Shown here piece after piece: positions 9,812 through 19,772 of a stretch of DNA of 64,000 nucleotides (position 1 is the stretch's first letter; the number at the start of each line of letters is the position of its first letter). The translations under genes and the position numbers were made by a program. This stretch comes from an uncultured Prevotella sp. (GTDB lineage: Bacteria > Bacteroidota > Bacteroidia > Bacteroidales > Bacteroidaceae), in assembly GCA_905233165.1 (NCBI GenBank), contig CAJODL010000005.1, positions 1 to 64,000 on the forward strand, read 5' to 3'. The notes beneath the pieces were generated by a model. The model saw only the letters and a list, made by a program, of their open reading frames with translations, was not told the DNA's origin and searched no databases.

Positions 9812-11197
9812 ATGAAAACAGATATATTGATTATAGGAGCCGGCTTGACCGGTCTGACAACAGCCTACACTTTAGCACGTCGAGGACGTCAGGTGACAGT
9901 GTTGGAACAAATGGACAGAACCGGAGGACAGATACAGACACATACGGAGCAGGGATTTGTTTTTGAGAGTGGACCGAATACAGGTACCATATCCAACCCC
10001 GAAGTAGCAGAACTGATGGCAGACCTGGAGAAAACATCGGGTGGCAAATGCCGGATAGAGACTGCACCTGATGCCTCGAAGCGTCGTCTGATATGGAAAG
10101 GCAATCGGTTTTATGATCTTCCTTCAGGGCCTGTGAGTGCCTTGAGTACTCCGTTGTTCACGTTGGCAGACAAGTTCAGAATACTTGGAGAGCCTTGGCG
10201 CAAGAAAGGCACTAATCCTGACGAGTCAGTAGGATCTTTAGCACGTCGAAGACTGGGCAAGTCGTTTGTCGATTATGCCGTTGATCCTTTTCTGTCGGGT
10301 GTCTATGCCGGTAACCCCAATACGCTTATTACGCGCTATGCGCTTCCGAAGCTCTATCGTCTTGAACAGGATTACGGCAGTTTCATCCGTGGTTCGTTTG
10401 CCAAGATGAAAGAGCCGAAGAGCGACAGAGACCGTCTGGCTACAAAGAAAATATTCTCAGCGGTAGGTGGATTAGGACAGATTACCCATGCTATGGCCGA
10501 TTATCTGGGTACAGCCCTGCTGACTGGGGTTCGCAATGTCAGAATAATGCCGACGGAAGACGGATGGGAAGTCGCATTTATAAATAAGGCAGGCGAGCGG
10601 CAGATTATCGAATGCCATCAGGTTGTCACGACTTGTGGTTCCTATTGTTTGCCCGAGTTGCTTCCCTTTATTGATAACAGTAGCATGCGCCAACTGAACA
10701 ACCTGACCTATGCCCCTGTGGTAGAGATTAGCGTGGGAGTTCGTGATACCTTTGGGGGCGACTATCGTGCCTTTGGCGGGTTGATACCTTCGTGCGAGCA
10801 GCAGCCCGTGCTGGGTATTCTATTCCCCTCAGCATGCTTTACAGGCCGTGCGCCTGAAGGTGGTGCCTTGTTCTCCTATTTTATGGGGGGTGTCAGACAT
10901 GCCGAGCTGCTCGAGAAAAGCGATGATGAACTGACTGCCGTAGTGGAGCAGCTTTTCTATTCAATGCTGAAGTTTCCTAAGCAAGCAAAGCCTGACCTCA
11001 TCCGCATCTTCCGCCACCAACGGGCCATACCTCAGTATGAGATTACATCAGGTGAACGTTTTGATACCATCGAGCGATTGCAACGAAGCTATAGCGGTCT
11101 GACCATTGCGGGCAATCTTCGTGACGGTATAGGTATGGCTCATCGTATCAAGCAGGCTGTAGAAACAGCCGATAGGTGTTTAAATTTTAAAGTATAG
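9812..11197 (+). CDS. hemG: Protoporphyrinogen oxidase (FAD)
   Basis: ILIIGAGLTGLTTAYTLARRGRQVTVLEQ dinucleotide motif; cluster context. Confidence 0.88.
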   Translation: MKTDILIIGAGLTGLTTAYTLARRGRQVTVLEQMDRTGGQIQTHTEQGFVFESGPNTGTISNPEVAELMADLEKTSGGKCRIETAPDASKRRLIWKGNRFYDLPSGPVSALSTPLFTLADKFRILGEPWRKKGTNPDESVGSLARRRLGKSFVDYAVDPFLSGVYAGNPNTLITRYALPKLYRLEQDYGSFIRGSFAKMKEPKSDRDRLATKKIFSAVGGLGQITHAMADYLGTALLTGVRNVRIMPTEDGWEVAFINKAGERQIIECHQVVTTCGSYCLPELLPFIDNSSMRQLNNLTYAPVVEISVGVRDTFGGDYRAFGGLIPSCEQQPVLGILFPSACFTGRAPEGGALFSYFMGGVRHAELLEKSDDELTAVVEQLFYSMLKFPKQAKPDLIRIFRHQRAIPQYEITSGERFDTIERLQRSYSGLTIAGNLRDGIGMAHRIKQAVETADRCLNFKV

Positions 11198-11201
11198 AGA
11201 T

Positions 11202-12221
11202 ATGGAAAGTATTTTCCTGAACACATTACTTGGTCGGGAGTGTCATCGACCGCCTGTGTGGCTGATGCGACAGGCAGGTCGTGTACTGCCACGTTACCAG
11301 AAGTTGCGTGAGCAATACTCCTTTTCAGAACTCATCAATACGCCAGAGTTGGCAGCACAGGTAACACTACTGCCTGTAGAGGACCTGGGTGTGGATGCCT
11401 CCATTCTGTTCAGCGACATCCTAATGGTGCCGATGGCTATGGGTATGGAGATAGAATGGACAGAGCAGGGACCCAAGTTCCTGAATCCGCTGGCTACACA
11501 AAAGCGGCCTTCAAGCTGTCTGAAAGTGCAGCCGGAACTCCTCGACAATGTATATCGCGCCATCGACCTTGTAGTTGAACAGAGCGAAGTGCCCCTGATA
11601 GGATTCTGTGGGGCTCCGCTGACCACCCTCTGTTATATGCTACAAGGCATGAGCACCAAGCAGACCTTTCCTGAGGCCAAACGTTTCTTTTACGAAAACA
11701 AGGAAGAGACACGACGACTGATTGATGCCGTGACTGACATGTCGATAGAATATGCCATCAAGCAGGTAGAGCATGGCATCGATGCTTTCCAACTGTTCGA
11801 TAGTCATGCAGGACTCCTGCCTGCCGACATCTATGCAGAACTGTTTCTGCCTGCTATTTGCAGGATTACTGATGCTGTGCGCTCTATGGGCACCCCCTTG
11901 ATATTCTTCCCCAAAGGACTTGGTTGTGGACTGAAGCAGATTACACCAGATGTGTGTGACGTTGTTAGTATTGACTGGCAGACGTCGCTGACAGAAGCCC
12001 GACAGATGGTGCACCCTGAAGTAGGCCTACAGGGAAATATCGACCCACACCTGCTTTTTGCCTCGCATGAGGAGATTCAGCGGGTGATGGAAACCTACAA
12101 GCCATTCTTCCGCGAAAATCACAGGTGGGTGGTAAACCTTGGGCATGGGGTTCTTGCCGACACACCTTTTGAGAACGTGAAGTTCTTGATTAACTGGATT
12201 AAAGAAACAAACTGGAAATGA
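11202..12221 (+). CDS. hemE: Uroporphyrinogen decarboxylase
   Basis: PPVWLMRQAGRVLPRYQKLRE, GFCGAPLTTLCYM, LQGNIDPHLL. Confidence 0.95.
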   Translation: MESIFLNTLLGRECHRPPVWLMRQAGRVLPRYQKLREQYSFSELINTPELAAQVTLLPVEDLGVDASILFSDILMVPMAMGMEIEWTEQGPKFLNPLATQKRPSSCLKVQPELLDNVYRAIDLVVEQSEVPLIGFCGAPLTTLCYMLQGMSTKQTFPEAKRFFYENKEETRRLIDAVTDMSIEYAIKQVEHGIDAFQLFDSHAGLLPADIYAELFLPAICRITDAVRSMGTPLIFFPKGLGCGLKQITPDVCDVVSIDWQTSLTEARQMVHPEVGLQGNIDPHLLFASHEEIQRVMETYKPFFRENHRWVVNLGHGVLADTPFENVKFLINWIKETNWK

Positions 12222-13744
12222 TACAATATAAATCGATTAATCACCTCACCACCTCTTTGAAAGAACGAGAGGACTACTTCAGCAACATGAACCGCAATGA
12301 CGTCGGTCCATCAGTGCTGCTGCAGACCTGTAACCGCGTTGAACTCTATTACGGAGAAGGTGAGGTTCCCGATGAAGTGGCACGACATCTCTTCCGGGTG
12401 GTGTGCGGTCTGGAATCTGCCATCACTGGCGAACGGGCCGTACAAGGACAGGTAAAAGATGCTTATCTGGCAGCCCTTCAGAGTGGCGCAAAACTCTCTG
12501 CAGGACTGAATAAACTCTTCGAGTGCGCCCTGCAGATAGGTAAGCGTGTACGAAACCAGACGGAGATATCTCATGGAGCCGTCAGTCACAGTCTGGCTGT
12601 TATCGAAATCATTGAGCAACAACACATCAATCTTTCTAATGCACAAATCACCATTGTCGGGGTGAACAAACTGACAGAAGACATCATCAAGTTCCTGAAA
12701 AACAAAGGGGCAAAGGTAATAATGCTGGCCAATCGTACTGAAGAGAAAGCCAGACGGATGGCTGCTCCATACGGTATTGATGTACGGCAACTCGATGAGA
12801 AAAACGATTTCCTGCAGCATACCGACATCCTGATTAGCGCAACCTCTGCCGACCATGCTATTATCTTTAAGGAAGACTTGAATCCAAATCGCAAACTGCT
12901 TGCTATTGACCTTGCCTTCCCCCGCGATATCGACCCTCGTGTTACTGAAATGGAGCAGGTGACTCTCTACAACCTGCAGGATGTAGAACGGAAAGTACAG
13001 GCTAACATCGCCGTTAGGGAGGATGAAGTGCAGAAGGCGAAAATGATGATTGAAGAAGAGATAGGACTGCTACACGAAATCATGGAACGACGTAAGAAAC
13101 ACAATACTCTCCGCATTGTGGCACGTGGAAGCCGACTCTCGCAGCTACAGGTTAAGGAAGTGATGCAACGTCTGCCTGAGGTGCCCTACGAGTTGAAGGT
13201 GCAGGCATCGCTAGGCGATAAGAATCAAAACATCTCGCTGCTCAACGGCCAGGCACCTGATGACTTCTTTACTCGTGAACTCGATCAGGCCCTGCTAAAG
13301 GGTGAGGCCGATGTGGCCATCCACTCTGCCAAAGATTTGCCTGAACAGTTGAATGGCGGTCTGGAAGTCATCGCCCTTTATGAGGCATTCGATAAGACCG
13401 ATGCTCTTGTAAGTCGCGACAACCAGACACTGGAAACACTACCTGCAGGCAGTCGCATCGGAACCAGTTCACCCTTGCGCAAACAAGAACTGCTGGCTCA
13501 GCGCCCTGATTTGGAAGTCGTAGGTATTCGCGGCTGCATCGAAGACAGGGTTCAGCAAGTAAGGTCGGGACAGATTGATGCCGCCATTGTGGCCACGTGT
13601 GCCTTGAAACGTCTCGGCATGGAGAGTGAGATTGCTGAGATATTATCCTTTGCAACCCATCCCATGCAAGGCCGACTGGCAGTGACAGCAAGGAAAGGGC
13701 GCAACGATCTGAAAGCGATATTCTCGAAAGGAAGCATCCTGTGA
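12218..13744 (+). CDS. Glutamyl-tRNA reductase / hydroxymethylbilane synthase fusion (HMBS domain lacks the C-terminal cofactor-Cys domain)
   Basis: GluTR: LLQTCNRVELYYG, SAITGERAVQGQVKDAY, LLAIDLAFPRDIDPRV. HMBS: RIVARGSRLSQLQ, FTRELDQALLKGEADVAIHSAKDLP, GTSSPLRKQELL, IRGCIEDRV. Confidence 0.9.
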   Translation: MIQYKSINHLTTSLKEREDYFSNMNRNDVGPSVLLQTCNRVELYYGEGEVPDEVARHLFRVVCGLESAITGERAVQGQVKDAYLAALQSGAKLSAGLNKLFECALQIGKRVRNQTEISHGAVSHSLAVIEIIEQQHINLSNAQITIVGVNKLTEDIIKFLKNKGAKVIMLANRTEEKARRMAAPYGIDVRQLDEKNDFLQHTDILISATSADHAIIFKEDLNPNRKLLAIDLAFPRDIDPRVTEMEQVTLYNLQDVERKVQANIAVREDEVQKAKMMIEEEIGLLHEIMERRKKHNTLRIVARGSRLSQLQVKEVMQRLPEVPYELKVQASLGDKNQNISLLNGQAPDDFFTRELDQALLKGEADVAIHSAKDLPEQLNGGLEVIALYEAFDKTDALVSRDNQTLETLPAGSRIGTSSPLRKQELLAQRPDLEVVGIRGCIEDRVQQVRSGQIDAAIVATCALKRLGMESEIAEILSFATHPMQGRLAVTARKGRNDLKAIFSKGSIL

Positions 13745-13766
13745 GTTAATAGTAAAAAGTTGAGAG

Positions 13767-14381
13767 ATGAAAACGCTCTATACTGGCATCACTTGTCCCA
13801 ATCCTGCGTATGTGCATACGCCACTAATTGAGATTCTGCCTGTTCAAGACAACAGTACCCTCATGCAAGCTGCTGGTAGCGTGGATCGCTATGACTATGT
13901 GCTCTTTACCAGTCGGTTTGCTGTGAAGCACTTTTGTTCTCTTCTCCCTCAACCAACAGCCATCAGCCATCATCCCTCTATAGTGTCAATCGGGAGTGCC
14001 ACAACTGTTGCCTTATATAATATAGGTGTAAAAGATGTACAGCAAGTAGATGAAGACAACTCTTATGGCGTAATAGAATGGTTCAGAAGCCAACCTTGTG
14101 GACGTATTCTTATCCCACGCTCCAATTTAGCATTACCCATCATTCCTGAGGGATTACGACAGATGGGCTTTGAGGTTGATACTGTGACAGCCTACATCAA
14201 CAGCATGCCCCAGAATCCGCAGCGGACAGATCTGAGCAAGATAGACCGTATTGTCTTCACATCGCCCTCAACCATCGACAACTTCATCCGTCTCTATGGT
14301 TCTCTGCCCGAAGGAAAGGTGTTTGATACCCGTGGCCCGGTAACCGAACAGCATTTACATACAAAGATAAAAACAACATAA
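13767..14381 (+). CDS. hemD: Uroporphyrinogen-III synthase-like protein
   Basis: YDYVLFTSRFAVKHF, IVSIGSATTVAL, RIVFTSPSTIDNF; cluster position. Confidence 0.8.
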   Translation: MKTLYTGITCPNPAYVHTPLIEILPVQDNSTLMQAAGSVDRYDYVLFTSRFAVKHFCSLLPQPTAISHHPSIVSIGSATTVALYNIGVKDVQQVDEDNSYGVIEWFRSQPCGRILIPRSNLALPIIPEGLRQMGFEVDTVTAYINSMPQNPQRTDLSKIDRIVFTSPSTIDNFIRLYGSLPEGKVFDTRGPVTEQHLHTKIKTT

Positions 14382-14384
14382 TTT

Positions 14385-15356
14385 ATGAAAAGATTTAGAC
14401 CCTATCGTTTAACACCGGAGATACGCGACAAGTATGCCGACGTATCCATCAATGTCAAAGACTTTATAAATCCTTATTTTGTAGTAGAAGGAGATGGCGT
14501 CAAGGAAGAGATTTCCACGATGCCGGGCATCTACCGCTTCTCCATCGACACGCTCGTAGAGGATGTCAAGGAGATATATGCACTTGGTATTGACAAAGTG
14601 CTGCTCTTCGGTGTCATTGATGACAACCAGAAGGATGAGCGCGGCTCGCTGGCCTACGCTGAAGATGCGCTGGTCTGCCGTGCTGTGAAGGCTATCAAGG
14701 CTGCCCAGCCAGAAGTGTGTGTTATCACCGATGTCTGCCTCTGCGAATATACCAGTCACGGACACTGTGGCCTGCTCTGCAACCACGATGTGGATAACGA
14801 CTCTACCCTGCCGCTACTTGCCGAGATGGCCTATGTTCATGCCAAAGCCGGTGCCGACTTCGTGGCTCCTTCGGCTATGATGGACGGACAGATTGAGGCG
14901 CTCGACAAGCGACTCCGCGAGGCTGGACTGCGTGATAAATGCAAGATATTGGCTTATTCCGCCAAGTATGCCTCAGCCTTCTACGGACCGTTCCGCGATG
15001 CAGCCGACTCAGCTCCTTCCTTCGGCGATCGCAAGACCTATCAGATGGACTACCGCACCCACGACCAGGGATTGGAGGAGATAGCTGCTGATATTGATGA
15101 AGGTGCCGACTGGACTATGGTAAAACCCGCCATGCCTTATCTCGATATGATTGCCCGTGGTGTGGAGCGTTTCCCGCAGACGCCGATGGTGGCCTATCAA
15201 GTGAGTGGTGAGTACTCAATGCTCAAGGCTGCTGCCAAACTCGGCTATCTCGACGAGCAGCGCGTAGTGTTCGAGAGTCTGATAGCCATCAAGCGTGCCG
15301 GTGCGCAGTATATCATCAGTTATTACGCTAAAGAGTACATGCAGCGATGGGCATGA
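14385..15356 (+). CDS. hemB: Delta-aminolevulinic acid dehydratase (porphobilinogen synthase)
   Basis: ITDVCLCEYTSHGHCGL, GADFVAPSAMMDGQI, MVKPAMPYLDMI. Confidence 0.96.
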   Translation: MKRFRPYRLTPEIRDKYADVSINVKDFINPYFVVEGDGVKEEISTMPGIYRFSIDTLVEDVKEIYALGIDKVLLFGVIDDNQKDERGSLAYAEDALVCRAVKAIKAAQPEVCVITDVCLCEYTSHGHCGLLCNHDVDNDSTLPLLAEMAYVHAKAGADFVAPSAMMDGQIEALDKRLREAGLRDKCKILAYSAKYASAFYGPFRDAADSAPSFGDRKTYQMDYRTHDQGLEEIAADIDEGADWTMVKPAMPYLDMIARGVERFPQTPMVAYQVSGEYSMLKAAAKLGYLDEQRVVFESLIAIKRAGAQYIISYYAKEYMQRWA

Positions 15357-15376
15357 TGGAAGGTGGAAGGTGAAAA

Positions 15377-16669
15377 ATGAAAATTGAAAAAATGATACAA
15401 CAGAGAATATTGTCTGAAAAAGCTTTTGAACGGGCACAGCAGGTGATACCCGGCGGGGTGAACAGTCCCGTTAGGGCACTCCGCAGCGTAGGCACCACAC
15501 CGCTCTTCGTGAAAGAGGCTAAAGGTGCTTATATCACTGATATCGATGACAACCACATCATCGACTTCTGCATGTCGTGGGGCGTATTCATCCTGGGTCA
15601 CAACAACGAGCGCGTCTCTCAGACGGCTATCGATGCCGTCAGTCGTGGCAGCAGTTATGGCATTCCCTGTGAGAACGAGACAATACTGGCTGAAAAAGTC
15701 CGCGAGGCCTTCCCCACGATGGAGCGTCTGCGCTTTGTCAACAGCGGCACCGAAGCAACCATGTCAGCCATCCGTGTGGCTCGCGGCTATACAGGACGTA
15801 ACATCCTCGTGAAGTTCGAAGGCAACTACCACGGTCATGCCGACCATCTATTGGTGGCAGCAGGCTCCGGCGTTGCCAATATCTCTAACGCCTCGTCGGC
15901 CGGTGTGCCCGATGGATTTGTGAAATATACAGTGGTGCTGCCTTATAACGACACCGAAGCCCTGCGCCAGTTCTTCAGCGAACATGGTCATGAGGTGGCA
16001 GCACTCATCATCGAGCCTGTGGCCTGCAATATGGGTGTGGTGGTGCCCACCGAAGACTTTCTGAAGGCTACCCGCGAGGTTACCGAACAGCATGGTGCCG
16101 TGCTCATCTTCGACGAGGTGATTACCGGCTTCCGTCTAGCTTTTGGCGGTGCCCAGCAGCGTTTTGGCATCACACCCGACATGACCACCGTTGGCAAGAT
16201 AGTCGGTGGCGGATTCCCTGCTGCAGCCTTTGGCGGTCGTGAGGACATTATGAAAGTGCTAGCCCCCGAGGGTCCCGTCTATCAGGCTGGTACGCTGAGC
16301 GGCAACCCCGTGGCTATGGCGGCAGGAATCGAGACGCTGACCCAGCTATCGCGAGCCGATTTCTATGAGACATTAGAGCGTAAGAGCAATGCATTTATTG
16401 CTCAACTCGAGCAGATTATCGCCGGCAAAGGCATCCAACTAAACTGTTGTGGCTCTATGTTCACGCTATTTTTCAACGAAAATCCTGTGCGCAATTTCAA
16501 GGACACACAACGCTCTGACCAACAGCGCTTTGCCCGATACTTCCGCAACATGCTCAGTCGTGGCATCTACGTCAGTCCTTCGCAGTTCGAGGGCAACTTC
16601 ATCTCAGAGTCTCACACACCAGAGATACTCGACTACGTCTTGGAGAGTATAGCACAGAGTATAGAATAA
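15377..16669 (+). CDS. hemL: Glutamate-1-semialdehyde 2,1-aminomutase
   Basis: IPGGVNSPVRAL, FVNSGTEATMSAIRVARGYTGR, LIFDEVITGFRLAFGGAQ. Confidence 0.95.
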   Translation: MKIEKMIQQRILSEKAFERAQQVIPGGVNSPVRALRSVGTTPLFVKEAKGAYITDIDDNHIIDFCMSWGVFILGHNNERVSQTAIDAVSRGSSYGIPCENETILAEKVREAFPTMERLRFVNSGTEATMSAIRVARGYTGRNILVKFEGNYHGHADHLLVAAGSGVANISNASSAGVPDGFVKYTVVLPYNDTEALRQFFSEHGHEVAALIIEPVACNMGVVVPTEDFLKATREVTEQHGAVLIFDEVITGFRLAFGGAQQRFGITPDMTTVGKIVGGGFPAAAFGGREDIMKVLAPEGPVYQAGTLSGNPVAMAAGIETLTQLSRADFYETLERKSNAFIAQLEQIIAGKGIQLNCCGSMFTLFFNENPVRNFKDTQRSDQQRFARYFRNMLSRGIYVSPSQFEGNFISESHTPEILDYVLESIAQSIE

Positions 16670-16675
16670 CCGACC

Positions 16676-16969
16676 ATGTATTTCACAGGAATTATCATAG
16701 CGGTTTGCACCTTCCTGACCATAGGCATCTGGCATCCTATTGTCATCAAGACTGAATATTATTGGGGTACGCGTCCTTGGGTCGTTTATCTGGTGATTGG
16801 CCTGGCAGCCATCATTGCCGCGCTATTCATTGAAAATGCCATCCTTTCCGCCATTGTAGGCGTATTCGGCGCCTCGGCCCTGTGGGGTATCGGAGAACTC
16901 TTCGAGCAGGAAAAGCGCGTAGAGCGCGGCTGGTTTCCTAAGAACCCAAAGCGGAAACAAACAAGGTGA
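16676..16969 (+). CDS. DUF4491-family small membrane protein
   Basis: 97 aa, YFTGIIIAVCTFLTIGIWHPIVIKTEYYWG with several hydrophobic segments. Confidence 0.7.
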   Translation: MYFTGIIIAVCTFLTIGIWHPIVIKTEYYWGTRPWVVYLVIGLAAIIAALFIENAILSAIVGVFGASALWGIGELFEQEKRVERGWFPKNPKRKQTR

Positions 16970-16990
16970 CTTTAAGCAGTTATATTTTCT

Positions 16991-17692
16991 TCATGCCCAT
17001 TTGAAGTTTTCCTTTCCTGCGGCTATTTCGAAGTGATATTTTGCTATTCCAAGGTCCATGTGTGTATAGCCAATGAGGGAAAATCCCTTTTTGGCTATTA
17101 CCTTATGGCGATTATTTTCTATACCAGCATATTCGAATGAGAACTTCTGCTGGTTTACTGCTGTCGGAGCGAGAAGAGCAGCTTCAACACCTTGTCTGAA
17201 CCATTCTGGGGTACTGTCACTAACGTTGCTCACCTGTTCTATGGTCTTTATCTTATGTGTCACACCTTGTGTCTCTCCATATCCGATGGCGATATATGCC
17301 TGTATTGTTTCTCCTTCTTCAAGCACATAGGTACCAGATATCTTTTTGTAGCTTAGCCCAACCCAGCAGGTATTCAATCCCAGTGTCTGTGCCAGCAACA
17401 CTAATGCCTCGCCATAATAGCCTATTCTATCGTCGAGGTCAGCAGCCTTTTTGCCAGCCATAACGATATAGTTCTGCACACCACGAAACCTTCCATATTT
17501 TGCAAGTGTTCCTAAGAAGGCTTTGGGTTCGTTCATTATCAATTGCATGTGCAACTGCCCCACCCTGTTCAGCTCTGCGATTTTCTGCTCAAGAACTTCT
17601 ACTACATCCTTTGTCAAAGGTTGTTCTTTATATGCTCTGACACTATGGCGAGCCGAGATTGCTTCTTGTAAATTCATTTCTTCCTTACTCAC
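16991..17692 (-). CDS. Nitroreductase family protein
   Basis: EAISARHSVRAYKEQPLTKDVVE; ALVLLAQTLGLNTCWVGL. Confidence 0.85.
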   Translation of the reverse strand: MSKEEMNLQEAISARHSVRAYKEQPLTKDVVEVLEQKIAELNRVGQLHMQLIMNEPKAFLGTLAKYGRFRGVQNYIVMAGKKAADLDDRIGYYGEALVLLAQTLGLNTCWVGLSYKKISGTYVLEEGETIQAYIAIGYGETQGVTHKIKTIEQVSNVSDSTPEWFRQGVEAALLAPTAVNQQKFSFEYAGIENNRHKVIAKKGFSLIGYTHMDLGIAKYHFEIAAGKENFKWA

Positions 17693-18788
17693 TATAATTA
17701 TGATCTATTACGATGGTGACATCCATTCCTGGTACGAGTGGTTTTACTTCCTCTTTGAGTTGGTTGACGAGAGCCTCTTCATCATGCACAGAATCGTCAG
17801 GAATAATGTCGAATGAAAGGCTGTTTTCATCTTCTGAATAAAGGAATCCATGCACCTGTACTATCTCCTTGTGATTAGTGAGAATATGCATTATCTTTGT
17901 CTGCAGTTCCGCCCTTCTGTTATCGCCTGTTGCTATAGCATATATTCCTATTGTGAGGACAATGTTATGTTTTTCTAATATCTTATTAAATATCTTGTGT
18001 GACAATATATGAATTTCATGTGCCGACATAGTATCATAGACATTGATATGCAATGAGCCGATGGTCATATTGGCACCATAGTTATGCAATATCAGGTCAT
18101 ACACTCCACGTACGCCTTCTACTTCCGACACCTCTTTCATTATCTGGTTTGTCAGTTCCTTTGGAATGCTTTTTCCCAAGAGTTCATTTACAGGCGATGC
18201 CAACATCTCGAAACCAGCCTTTATGATGGCAAGAGAAATAAGTGCTCCCAATATGCCGTCCAGTGAGAAATCCCACAACAGCATTACAACAGCCGAGAAG
18301 AGTGTTGCCAATGTGATGATAGCATCAAACAAAGCATCCGAACCAGAGGCTATCAAGGCATCGCTCTTCAGTTCTTCTCCTTTATGCTTTACATATCGTC
18401 CCAACACTAATTTTACTGCTATGGCAACCACTATGACGACGAGTGTTACTGTGGTATAGTCTGGCTCTGTTGGGTGAAAGAGTTTCTTTACTGATTCAAA
18501 CAACGATGTGATACCGGCCGACAATACAATGACAGCAATAATGATGGCGCTGAAATATTCTATGCGTCCATGTCCGAAAGGATGCTCTCTGTCAGCAGGC
18601 TTCATAGAAAGTTTTGTGCCTACGATAGTAATGACACTCGACAAAGCATCACTAAGGTTATTCACTGCATCCATTACGATGGCGAAACTGCCTGCGATAA
18701 CACCAACAGCAGCCTTGAATGCTGCCAACATCACATTGGCTATGATACCAACCCAACTGGTACGAATGATTTGTGAACTTCTATCCAT
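17685..18788 (-). CDS. Cation diffusion facilitator transporter
   Basis: AGSFAIVMDAVNNLSDALSSVITIVG, DREHPFGHGRIEYFSA. Confidence 0.92.
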   Translation of the reverse strand: MDRSSQIIRTSWVGIIANVMLAAFKAAVGVIAGSFAIVMDAVNNLSDALSSVITIVGTKLSMKPADREHPFGHGRIEYFSAIIIAVIVLSAGITSLFESVKKLFHPTEPDYTTVTLVVIVVAIAVKLVLGRYVKHKGEELKSDALIASGSDALFDAIITLATLFSAVVMLLWDFSLDGILGALISLAIIKAGFEMLASPVNELLGKSIPKELTNQIMKEVSEVEGVRGVYDLILHNYGANMTIGSLHINVYDTMSAHEIHILSHKIFNKILEKHNIVLTIGIYAIATGDNRRAELQTKIMHILTNHKEIVQVHGFLYSEDENSLSFDIIPDDSVHDEEALVNQLKEEVKPLVPGMDVTIVIDHNYSE

Positions 18789-18832
18789 TATGGCAATTTT
18801 GAATTATGAATTTTGAATTATGAAAATCTTTA

Positions 18833-19744
18833 TTACTTTTTCAGCGTAAATTCAAACATGAGCCCTCCTGTTTCCGGGGTACTGATTTCTATATTTCCAC
18901 CATGCAACAGCACAGCATTCTTTACTATTGAGAGTCCTAAGCCTGTGCCACCCATATCCCTGCTGCGTCCTTTGTCTATGCGATAGAAACGTTCAAAGAT
19001 ACGAGACAAATGTTCTGAAGGAATTCCTATGCCATTATCCTTAAACGTAAATCGCCAGCTGTCCGACTGTTGTGTGGCATTAATCTCTATGGTAGTACCA
19101 TTGCCGGCATAGTTTATACTGTTGTCTGTCAGATTACGAAAAATGCTATATAACAATGAGCTGCTACCATGTATGATGATATTTTGTGGCAAGTAGTTCT
19201 TTATGGTCATCTGGCGAGATTCCATTGCAAAAGAAGTCTCTTCTATTATATCAGCAATGAGCACAGAAACATCCACTCGTTCCATTGGAATCATATCCTT
19301 TGCATAGTCCATACGATTAAGGGTCGAGATGTCATGCAGCAATGTTGTCAGACGTTGAGCCTGCTCATTTGTTCTGGTGATAAACTGATTCTTCACATCT
19401 TCAGCAATATCAGGACTCTGCATTATCGTTTCTGTATATCCGAGAATGCTTGCAACAGGTGTCTTCAGCTCATGCGCAATATTTTGTGTCAGTTCCCTAC
19501 GCATACGATTTTCTTTTTCTGCCTGTTCTCTGCTGATGCGTTCGTCCATCCTTTTGGCATAGCGATAGAGAAGAAATCCGAGCCCTGACATTACTATCAG
19601 TGAAAAGAGCAACAGATGCCAGTCGCTAACTTCATTGAATGGCATGATGAATTTTCTGTCATAGTCTTCAAACAGTATAAAAACTATGGCATACACCAGG
19701 AATACTGCCATTACGCTAAGCCACATCTTATGTCCTTCACTCAT
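18833..19744 (-). CDS. Sensor histidine kinase
   Basis: NIAHELKTPVASILGYTE H-box, GGTGLGLSIVKN, membrane segments. Confidence 0.92.
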   Translation of the reverse strand: MSEGHKMWLSVMAVFLVYAIVFILFEDYDRKFIMPFNEVSDWHLLLFSLIVMSGLGFLLYRYAKRMDERISREQAEKENRMRRELTQNIAHELKTPVASILGYTETIMQSPDIAEDVKNQFITRTNEQAQRLTTLLHDISTLNRMDYAKDMIPMERVDVSVLIADIIEETSFAMESRQMTIKNYLPQNIIIHGSSSLLYSIFRNLTDNSINYAGNGTTIEINATQQSDSWRFTFKDNGIGIPSEHLSRIFERFYRIDKGRSRDMGGTGLGLSIVKNAVLLHGGNIEISTPETGGLMFEFTLKK

Positions 19745-19772
19745 GATTTAAGGGTTTAAGGGGTTTAAGAGT

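Noticed and set aside
11294-12165. Minus-strand ORFs inside hemE (four in the track)
   Set aside because: Shadow ORFs from coding-strand composition; composition and lack of motifs argue against real genes.
13745-13772. GTTAATA GTAAAAA GTTGAGA GATGAAA before hemD as a heptamer array
   Set aside because: Units too divergent to be convincing by eye; left out of the list.
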